Assembly (NCBI GenBank): GCA_016714225.1
Contig: JADJNS010000039.1
Coordinates: forward strand, 1-64,000
Reading direction: 5' to 3'
Origin: Archangiaceae bacterium
Lineage (GTDB): Bacteria > Myxococcota > Myxococcia > Myxococcales > Myxococcaceae
DNA length: 64,000 nt
The position numbers were made by a program, and so were the translations under genes. Positions 17,783-24,751 of this stretch are shown here, one piece after another; position 1 is the stretch's first letter; each line of letters begins with the position of its first letter. The notes under the pieces were generated by a model. The model worked only from the letters and a program-made list of their open reading frames with translations, was not told the origin of the DNA and made no database searches.

Positions 17783-18955
17783 TCAGTTCGCGCGCAGGGC
17801 GTCGACCGGGTCGAGCCGCGAGGCACGCCGCGCCTGCCACGCCGCCGCGACCACCGCGCCGCCCGCGCAAACCACCACGCCGAGCAGCAGCGCGCGCAGG
17901 TCGACCACCGGTCTCAAGGTCACCGTCGACGCGAGCACGTGCAGCGTCACGCCGCGCGCGCCGAGGGCCAGCACCGCGAGCGCGCCGACCAGCGCTCCCA
18001 GCAGCGCGCCGACCCCGCCCAGCACGCTCGCCTCGAGCAGGAAGAGGGTGAGAATCTGCCGGCGTTTGAGGCCCAGCGCGAGCAGGGTGCCGATTTCTCC
18101 GGTGCGCTCGTGCACGCTCATGGTGGTGGTGCTGGCGATCGACGACAGCACGATGAACAGCAGCACCAGGGCCACCACGTCGATGACCGCCCCCTGCCGT
18201 CGCAGGGTGTCTCGCACGTAGGGCTCGAGCTCGCGCCAGGTGTGCACCTCGAGCGATGGGCCCAGCGCCTCGCGCAGCCGGGCGGCCACCGTCTCGACCG
18301 GCGCCGAGCCGTCGATGCCGACCGCGACCTCGGTCACCAGCCCGGGCATGCCGAGCAGGGTGCGCGCGAGCTCGAGCGAGACGCCCACGCTGCGCTTGTT
18401 CTCGAACGGCAGGCGCGTCGCCGAGGTGCCGCTCACCTCGAGGTCGACCGCGTTCACGCGGCCGGTGGGCCCGGTCGCCTCGAGCGTGACGTGCCGGGCG
18501 GCGAGCGTCTCGGCGAGCTCGACCCCGAGCACCACCCCCTCGCCCGCAGCGGTGAAGCCCGGGCAGACGCTGCCTTCGGTGGCGGGGTCGACGCCGCGGC
18601 CGATGAAGGGCAGGGCGGTGCTGCCGTTCGAGATTGAGCCGTCGAAGCGAATGCGGCCCGCGGCGCCGCGAACCCCCGGCACCCTCACGATGCGCTCGCG
18701 CAGCGCCTCGTCGAACGCGAAGGCGAGGGTGGTGGGCAGCGCGTCGAGCCGCTCGACGTAGCCGCGCTGGTGAATCTGAATCGCGCCGGTGCGGCCGTCG
18801 ACCACCAGCTCCATCATCAGGCCGACGAAGCCCGCCGAGACGCCGCGCAGCAGCACCACCGCGGCCATGCCCAGCGCCACCGCCAGCACCGTGAGCAGGC
18901 TGCGGCGGCGATGGCGGCGCACGTTGCGCAGCGCGAGTGCGGGCAGCCGGCTCAC
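17783..18955 (-). CDS. ABC transporter permease, FtsX/MacB family
   Basis: 390 residues with the MacB/LolC layout. A first membrane helix follows RNVRRHRRRSLLTVLAVALG. A periplasmic domain of about 210 residues comes next, then three C-terminal helices beginning VIDVVALVLLFIVLSS and ending near the Glu-rich coupling motif ERTGEIGTLLALGLKRRQI. The GTG start at 18955 overlaps the stop of the upstream permease as GTGA. The two are paralogues and probably form a heterodimer. No ATP-binding subunit is next to them here, which is unusual. Likely job: moving lipoproteins or other amphipathic molecules from the inner membrane. Confidence 0.85.
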   Translation of the reverse strand: MSRLPALALRNVRRHRRRSLLTVLAVALGMAAVVLLRGVSAGFVGLMMELVVDGRTGAIQIHQRGYVERLDALPTTLAFAFDEALRERIVRVPGVRGAAGRIRFDGSISNGSTALPFIGRGVDPATEGSVCPGFTAAGEGVVLGVELAETLAARHVTLEATGPTGRVNAVDLEVSGTSATRLPFENKRSVGVSLELARTLLGMPGLVTEVAVGIDGSAPVETVAARLREALGPSLEVHTWRELEPYVRDTLRRQGAVIDVVALVLLFIVLSSIASTTTMSVHERTGEIGTLLALGLKRRQILTLFLLEASVLGGVGALLGALVGALAVLALGARGVTLHVLASTVTLRPVVDLRALLLGVVVCAGGAVVAAAWQARRASRLDPVDALRAN

Positions 18956-20190
18956 CGCGCCCTCAGCGCCACCACCGGCACCAGCCGCGACGCCTGCCAG
19001 GCGGGCCACAGCGCGGCCAGCGCGGTGCAGGTGGCGCTCAGCCCGAGCAGCCACACCGCGAACCGCGCCCCCACGTGAAACTCGAGCACCGCCGGCGTCG
19101 AAGTGCCCGCGAGCACCAGCTGCAGCTTGGCCGCGGCGAGCGCCCGCACCGCGACCAGGCCCACCCCCACTCCCAGGGCCCCCGCGGCCGCGCCCAGCAG
19201 CACGCCCTCGAGCAGAAACAGCCGCGCAATCTCGCGTCGCCGCAGGCCCAGCGCCAGCAGGGTGCCGATCTCGCGCGTGCGCTCGAGCACGTTCATCAGC
19301 ATGTTGTTGAGCGCGGTCAGCACCACCACCGCGAGCAGCAGGCCCGAGAGCAGCGCGAAGACCCGGTCTTGATAGCCGTGCAGCTCGAACAGCAGCGGCG
19401 CGAGCTGTGCCCACTCGCTGACCTCGAAGCCCTCGCCGAGCGCGGCCCGCAGCGCGGCGGCCACCGCGGGAGCGCGCTCGAGCGGCTCGACGGCGACGGC
19501 GTACGAGGTCACCCGGCCCTCCATGCGCAGCAGCCGCTGCGCAGCGCTCAACGGCAGCACCGCCACGCGGCGGTCACCGGGCACTGCCGACTGCAGGGTG
19601 CCCACCACCTCGAGCGCGAGCCCGTTCGCGGCCTCGTCGCGGTCTCGCGCCAGCAGCGCGGGCCACTCGGCTTCGTCATCGCCCCGGGTCGGCACGGTGA
19701 GCCCCAGCCCGTGGGCGACCTCTTCTTGCAGCCACAGCGCGTTCTGGTCACCTCGGGCGAGGGCGCGGCCCGCGCCGACCAGGGTGAAGCGGCGCGGCGT
19801 GACCTCGCGCTCTGACTCGGGCTCGATGGCGGTGACGGTGAGCCAGCTCGAGCCGCCCGCCGGCAGCGACAGCATCGCGGCCAGTTGAATGCGGGGCGCG
19901 ACCGCGATCACGCCCGGCACCGCGGCGACGCGCGCCCGCAGCTCGGCGGTGTCGGCGAAGTCGAACGACAGCGGAGAGCGGGCCGAGGCCGCGCGCGCGC
20001 CACGCAGCTGCACCACGACGGCGCCCAGGTCTCCGCGCACCGCGCCCTCGAGCATCAGGGTGTGCTGCGCATCGATGTAGCCGCGCGACACGGTGACCAC
20101 CGCGATGCCCAACGCCAGCGTCGAAGCCGTGAGCCACGTGCGACGGCGATGGCGCGTCAGGTTGCGAAGCGCGAAGGAAAGCAGGCGCAC
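18952..20190 (-). CDS. ABC transporter permease, FtsX/MacB family (paralogue)
   Basis: About 412 residues. Same topology as its downstream partner: helix 1 after RNLTRHRRRTWLTASTLALG, a large periplasmic domain, then helices from FALLSGLLLAVVVLTALNN. The coupling motif is ERTREIGTLLALGLRRREI, and the last segment is LWPAWQASRLVPVVALRAR. Start at GTG 20190 (VRLLSFALRN) is preferred because it aligns with the partner's start; GTG 20211 adds seven residues. First gene of a two-gene operon that diverges from the acyl-CoA dehydrogenase gene. An ATPase of the LolD/MacB type must be encoded elsewhere. Confidence 0.85.
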   Translation of the reverse strand: MRLLSFALRNLTRHRRRTWLTASTLALGIAVVTVSRGYIDAQHTLMLEGAVRGDLGAVVVQLRGARAASARSPLSFDFADTAELRARVAAVPGVIAVAPRIQLAAMLSLPAGGSSWLTVTAIEPESEREVTPRRFTLVGAGRALARGDQNALWLQEEVAHGLGLTVPTRGDDEAEWPALLARDRDEAANGLALEVVGTLQSAVPGDRRVAVLPLSAAQRLLRMEGRVTSYAVAVEPLERAPAVAAALRAALGEGFEVSEWAQLAPLLFELHGYQDRVFALLSGLLLAVVVLTALNNMLMNVLERTREIGTLLALGLRRREIARLFLLEGVLLGAAAGALGVGVGLVAVRALAAAKLQLVLAGTSTPAVLEFHVGARFAVWLLGLSATCTALAALWPAWQASRLVPVVALRAR

Positions 20191-20249
20191 CTTGGCGGCA
20201 GCTTCCCACACCCGCGCGGGGGCGCGACCTTCATGTAGATTGCGCGCCC

Positions 20250-21799
20250 ATGTCGACGGACCCCGACGTTCGCGCGGCAGCCGTCTTCGAGGCGGCGCTC
20301 GGCGACGCCCGCGACCCGCTCAACCCCAGCGGCTGGGCGCAGGGCCTCGCCCACGACGAGCGCGAAGCGTTTCCCCAGCCCTTCGTCGACGCGCTGACCC
20401 GCCACGGGCTGCTGCAGCACTTCATTCCACGCGCTGACGGGGGGCGGCTCTCTTCGCTCGTCGAGGCCGCCTGGCTGGTGCGCGCGGCGGCGCGCAGAGA
20501 CCTCACCGCGGCCATCGCGCTGGGGCAGTGCTTTCTCGGCAGCGTGCCGGTGTGGCTCGCCGGCACCCCGGCGCAGCGCGCGCGGCAGGCCCAGGCGCTC
20601 TCGCAGGGCCGCCTCGCCGCGCTCGCGCTCACCGAAGAGGCGCACGGCGCCGACCTGCTCTCGGGCGAGGTGGCGGTCGCCGAAGGCCGCCTCACCGGCA
20701 CCAAGTGGCTCATCAACAACGCCACCCGCGGCGAGCTGCTCACCGTGCTCGCGCGCACCGACCCCAAGGGCGGCCTCGCCGGCTTCAGCCTCTTCCAGGT
20801 CGACAAGCCCGCGCTGGGGCCGAACGCGTTTCGCTGCCTGCCGCGCCTGCCCACCCACGGCATTCGCGGCGCCGACATCTCGGCCATCACCTTCGACGCC
20901 GCGCTGCCGCCGGGGGCGCGTCTGGGCTCGCAGGGGGCGGGCATCGAGCTCGCGCTCAAGTCGCTGCAGGTGACCCGCGTCGGCTGCAGCGCCTTCGCGC
21001 TGGGGGCCGCCGACACCGCCCTGCGGCTGGCGCTCGACTTCGCGTCGCGGCGAAGAGTCTACGGCGCGACGGTGCTCGACATTCCCCACGCGCGCGCGCG
21101 GTGCTGACCAACGCGTTTCTCGACCTGCTCATCTGCGAGGCGACCGCGTTCGGTGCGCTGCGCGGGCTGCACGTCGCGCCCGGGCAGCTGGCGCTCGGGG
21201 CGGCGGTGGTGAAGCTCTTCGTGCCTGGCCGCCTCGAGCAGGTGGTGCGAGATGTCGCGGTGGTGCTCGGCGCGCGCCACTACCTGCGAGATGGCCCGTT
21301 TCAGAAGGTGCTGCGCGACCTCGCGGTGGTGCCGCTCTTCGACGGCAGCGCCCCGGTCAACCTCGAGGGCATCGCGCTGCAGCTCTCGCGCCTGCAGCCC
21401 TCGGCCCCGCCCGACGAGCGGCTTTTCCGCCGCTTCGACCCGCAGGCGCCGCTCGCGCCGTTCGACGGCCAGGGGCTCGAGCTGATGGGGCCCGGCGGCG
21501 ACGACGTGCTCCACGGGCCGCTGCCCGAGCTGCTGAGCAGGCAGATCGCCGCCTGCTCCATCGACCGCGCGGCGCGCCGCGGCGTGGCCGCCTTCGAGAC
21601 CGCCGCGCGGCTGGCGACGCTCTACGCAGCGGCGAGCTGCGTGCACCTGCACCGCGCCATCGGAGGCCGCTGGCTCGACGCGGCGCTGGCCCGCCTGCTC
21701 GAGGGGCGGCTCGTCGAGGCTCCCGCGCTGACCGAGCAGATGCTCGAGCAGCACGCCGAGAACCGCTCGTTCTCGCACTTCCCCATCGCGCTGGGCTGA
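20250..21799 (+). CDS. Acyl-CoA dehydrogenase family protein, frameshifted
   Basis: About 516 residues once one frame break is repaired. The first frame (to 21107) gives the N-terminal helical domain and the FAD/substrate beta domain (LALTEEAHGADL, GTKWLINNA, FQVDKPALGP, GIRGADISAITF). The C-terminal helical domain (FASRRRVYGATVLDIPHAR, then VLTNAFLDLLICEA and EQVVRDVAVVLGARHYL) continues in another frame to 21799. The break lies in the (CG)n run at 21089-21100: one CG unit fewer joins the frames as HARAVLTNAF. The family oxidises acyl-CoA or acyl-ACP thioesters with FAD. It is a divergent member, and the catalytic Glu could not be placed. Confidence 0.78.
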
Positions 21800-21882
21800 A
21801 GCAAAGCGGCGCTGGCGCGCCCTCGCGCAGGCGAGCGCTTCACGCCGCGCCGTACCCGACGTCATTGAAGACGGGGGGGCGC

Positions 21883-22317
21883 TCAGCGCTGCTTGCGCAG
21901 CGGCAGCTCGAGGCGCAGACCCTTGAACCGGCGAAAGTCGACGTCGTCGGTGCACAGCGTCGCTCCGTGCTCCATCGCGAGCGCGGCGAGGTGAGCGTCG
22001 TACGTGTGGTTGCCGCGCACTCCCGTTTCATCGACCAGGCCACGCAATACGGCCCAATGCCGTTCGGTCGGCTCGACGATCGAGAGCCCCGCCTCGGTCA
22101 GCCACGCGTCCACCACCGCGGTCGCGTCTGCTGGCGTCAGGGGCTTGGGGAAGACCTTGCTCGTCGTCAGCCGCAAGAAGGCCAACACGTTCGTCCAGCT
22201 GGTGGCGACGGGCTCGTCGGCCCAGAGCACGTCTTCGAGCCAGGCCGAGGCACGCGCGTGCTCGGGCGCCGAGGCGTTGTAGGCGAACACCAGCAGGTTG
22301 ACGTCGAGCAGCTTCAC
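21883..22317 (-). CDS. VapC-type PIN-domain ribonuclease toxin
   Basis: 144 residues. PIN-domain RNase, toxin half of a VapBC pair. Acidic metal-site residues are visible: Asp5 in LLDVNLLVFAYN, the Asp in TYDAHLAALAMEHGA, and the Asp pair in TDDVDFRRFKGLRLELPL. The ATSWTNVLAFLRL segment lacks the usual central Glu; in my recollection this is normal for the subfamily with C-terminal FRRFKGLRL. GTG start overlaps the antitoxin stop as GTGA, the normal toxin-antitoxin coupling. It would cleave a specific RNA when the antitoxin is degraded. Confidence 0.9.
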   Translation of the reverse strand: MKLLDVNLLVFAYNASAPEHARASAWLEDVLWADEPVATSWTNVLAFLRLTTSKVFPKPLTPADATAVVDAWLTEAGLSIVEPTERHWAVLRGLVDETGVRGNHTYDAHLAALAMEHGATLCTDDVDFRRFKGLRLELPLRKQR

Positions 22318-22547
22318 GCGTGCTCGTCGAGCCAGTCGAGCATCTCGGAGGTCTTCGAGTAGTTGACGCCGGCGCGCACGCCCAGCGCCCGCGCCTTCAC
22401 CCGAAACCGTCGCTTGGGACGGCGGCCGGCGTCGAGCCCCTGCCGCAGCAGCTGACCGACCACCACCTTCAGCGAGGCGCCCCGCTTGCGCATCTCGGCC
22501 TTGAGCCGCTGAGCGAGGTCGTCGTCGATGGTCAGCGTCGTGCGCAC
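22314..22547 (-). CDS. VapB-type antitoxin
   Basis: 77 residues. The N-terminus MRTTLTIDDDLAQRLKAEMR fits a ribbon-helix-helix DNA-binding domain. The middle GQLLRQGLDAGRRPKRR is basic. The C-terminal tail (NYSKTSEMLDWLDEHA) is the segment that usually wraps around the PIN toxin. GTG start at 22547; first gene of the two-gene operon. It is expected to neutralise the VapC next door and to repress its own promoter, probably over the about 50 bp upstream (22548-22600), where no clear operator was seen. Confidence 0.85.
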   Translation of the reverse strand: MRTTLTIDDDLAQRLKAEMRKRGASLKVVVGQLLRQGLDAGRRPKRRFRVKARALGVRAGVNYSKTSEMLDWLDEHA

Positions 22548-22600
22548 ATCATGATGTTAGCCAGGTCGGCATCTTGATGCCAGGCAGGGCCGCAAGACGG

Positions 22601-23869
22601 TTACAGCCCCAGCACCCGCACCGAGAGGTTGCGGTCGTCGCGGGTGCCGTCGCCCAGCTGGCCGACGAAGTTGCTGCCCCAGCAGCGCACCGCGCCGCCT
22701 TCGATCAACGCGCAGGTGTGCAGGTCGCCGGCGGCCACCTCGTCGACCCGGGTGATGCCGGCGACCGGCACCGGCCCCCGCCGCACGTCGTTGGTGCCAT
22801 CGCCCAGCTGCCCGCTGCCGTTGCCGCCCCAGCAGTCGAGCTCGCGCGAGGGGCTGCGGGCGCAGGTGTGCAGCCCTCCCAGGGCCAGCAGCGTGTCGCC
22901 GCCCACCGCGTAGATGGGCACCGGCTCGTTGCGCTCGGTTCGCGTGCCGTCACCCAGCTGCCCGGCGGCGTTCTCGCCCCAGCAGTACACCGCGCCGTTG
23001 GCCCTGCGCGCGCAGGTGTGGTCGCCGCCCGCCGCCAGCTCGACCACCCCGGTCAGGGTCAGCACCTCGCCCGGCACGCCCCGTGAGGTGTTGGTGCCGT
23101 CGCCCAGCTGGCCGCGCAGGTTGGCGCCCCAGCACACGGCGCGGCCGTTGCGCAGGCGGGCGCAGGTGTGGGCGTCGCCCGCGGTCAGCCCCACCGCCTC
23201 GGCCAGGCCCTTCACCTCGGTGGGGCTGAACCGGTCGGCGGTCGAGTCATCGCCCAGCTGGCCCGAGTCGTTGCCGCCCCAGCACCACACCGCCCCGGTG
23301 GCCAGCAGCGCGCAGGTGTGAATCGCGCCCGCCACCACCAGCACCACCCCGTCGAGGGGCACCGGCGCGTTGGGTATCGCGCGACCCTCTTGCGTGCCGT
23401 CACCCAGCTGACCTCGCATGTTCCAGCCCCAGCACCGCACTGTCGCGCCGACCCGCGCGCAGGTGTGCGAGCCGCCGAGCGCCAGCTGGTCGGCGCCCTC
23501 GAGCCCCAGCACCGACACCGCTGAGGTGCGGTACTCCATCGAGCCATCACCGAGCTGGCCGTCGTTGTTGTAGCCCCAGCACTTCACGGTGCCGGCGTCC
23601 GCGCGCAGGCAGCTGTGCTCTCCGCCCAGCGCCAGCCGCGGCGCCGGCAGGCAGGCCGCCTGGGCGCAGCCATGCGGGCAGACGGTGAGCTGCGCCGCGC
23701 ACGCGCAGCCCGAGGGCGCCTCGGTGCGAAGCGCGTCGAGGTCGTCGCAGCGGGGCTCGGCACAGACCGGCGCCTCGCACTGCATGCCGCTGTCGAGGTT
23801 GCCCACCTGCTCGGGGCCGAGCAGCAGCGAGCAACCCGAGCACATCAGCAGGAAAGGAGCGAGGCGCAC
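22601..23869 (-). CDS. RCC1-repeat lipoprotein with complete seven-bladed propeller
   Basis: 422 residues. The N-terminal RLAPFLLMCSGC is a lipobox, followed by a Cys-rich linker of about 70 residues (CEAPVCAEPRCDD, CACAAQLTVCPHGC). Then come exactly seven RCC1 blades, each ending CWGxNxxGQLGDGT (CWGYNNDGQLGDGS, CWGENAAGQLGDGT, CWGSNFVGQLGDGT). Seven blades make a closed propeller. It starts at GTG 23869, two bases after the stop of the TPR-PEGA gene, so the two are co-transcribed. A surface protein-binding role is inferred. It is related to the RCC1 gene at 6.8-8.0 kb but is no recent copy. Confidence 0.88.
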   Translation of the reverse strand: MRLAPFLLMCSGCSLLLGPEQVGNLDSGMQCEAPVCAEPRCDDLDALRTEAPSGCACAAQLTVCPHGCAQAACLPAPRLALGGEHSCLRADAGTVKCWGYNNDGQLGDGSMEYRTSAVSVLGLEGADQLALGGSHTCARVGATVRCWGWNMRGQLGDGTQEGRAIPNAPVPLDGVVLVVAGAIHTCALLATGAVWCWGGNDSGQLGDDSTADRFSPTEVKGLAEAVGLTAGDAHTCARLRNGRAVCWGANLRGQLGDGTNTSRGVPGEVLTLTGVVELAAGGDHTCARRANGAVYCWGENAAGQLGDGTRTERNEPVPIYAVGGDTLLALGGLHTCARSPSRELDCWGGNGSGQLGDGTNDVRRGPVPVAGITRVDEVAAGDLHTCALIEGGAVRCWGSNFVGQLGDGTRDDRNLSVRVLGL

Positions 23870-23871
23870 GG

Positions 23872-24708
23872 CTAGAGCACCGCCACCAGCAGCGCGGCGA
23901 TCAGCGCCGCCACCGCTACGCCGAGCACCAGGTCGGCCGCGAGCGCGTAGTGCGAGGTCACCTGGTACACCCCGTGGTCGCAGGGGCCCACCGCGCACCC
24001 ACCGTCGTACACGCCCTTGAGCTGGAGCATACGGCCCCCCAGGCCCCCGGCCACCGCGAACCCCACCACGCCGAGCGCGCCCAGCCCGAGCGCGACCCTG
24101 CCGCGCGTGCGCTGCAAGAACGGCGTCGGCGCGGGCGGCGCCTCGACGAGCAGCTCGGCCTTCTCGAGCATCACGGTGAGACTGAGCGCTTCGGCGGGCG
24201 ACAGCTGCACCTCGCGCCGCTCGGTGACGAAGCCGGGCGCGGCGACCTCGACCAGGTGGTGGCCGGGGTCGAGCGTGAGCGCGGCGAGCGGCGCGCTGCC
24301 CTGCTCCCGGCCGTCGAGCCTCACCGCGGCGTTCTGGGGGGCGAGCACGGTCAAGGTAGCGAGCTGCGCGGTGGCGTCGCTGCGCAGCTTCTCGGTGATG
24401 GCGCGGCGCTCGGCGCTGGGGCTCGCCTCGGCGAGGTAACGCGAGAAAGACGCGATGGCTTCTTTCATGCGGCCGAGCGCCTTGAGCGAGAGGCCGGTGT
24501 TGTAGAGCACGCCCGGGTTGGGCTGGGCCTGCATCGAGCGCTCGAAGGCGGCCAGCGCCAGCGCGTAGCTGCCCTGCTCGAAGTGCGCGATGCCCTCGGC
24601 GAAGGCCCGGCGCGCCTCGTCGGCCGGCGCCGGCTGCGCGAACGCCGGCCCCGTGGCGAGGGCGAGGTAGAGCAGGCACCACACCGGGCAACGGCGCACG
24701 CGGCGCAC
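23872..24708 (-). CDS. TPR and PEGA domain membrane protein
   Basis: 278 residues. A signal peptide ends near AFAQPAPA. Two TPR-like units follow (ARRAFAEGIAHFEQGSYALA and NPGVLYNTGLSLKALGR), then a PEGA domain (NAAVRLDGREQGSAPL, LDPGHHLVEVAAPGF). Two hydrophobic segments are near the C-terminus (VALGLGALGVVGFAVAGGLG and ALAADLVLGVAVAALIAAL). PEGA domains usually lie outside the cytoplasmic membrane and may bind cell-wall or surface components. GTG start. It is upstream of the RCC1 lipoprotein and 43 bp downstream of the large propeller lipoprotein, so all three may form one surface operon. Confidence 0.82.
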   Translation of the reverse strand: MRRVRRCPVWCLLYLALATGPAFAQPAPADEARRAFAEGIAHFEQGSYALALAAFERSMQAQPNPGVLYNTGLSLKALGRMKEAIASFSRYLAEASPSAERRAITEKLRSDATAQLATLTVLAPQNAAVRLDGREQGSAPLAALTLDPGHHLVEVAAPGFVTERREVQLSPAEALSLTVMLEKAELLVEAPPAPTPFLQRTRGRVALGLGALGVVGFAVAGGLGGRMLQLKGVYDGGCAVGPCDHGVYQVTSHYALAADLVLGVAVAALIAALLVAVL

Positions 24709-24751
24709 CTTACAAGAGCGCCGCTGCGCGCAGCACCTGCTCCCGCCCGGC

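Noticed and set aside
13893..17870. Very long minus-strand open frame (1325 codons) spanning the FAAL and FG-GAP genes
   Set aside because: Only its part from 17615 down to about 15500 is the FG-GAP protein; the rest is antisense to FAAL, an effect of GC-rich third positions that remove stop codons.
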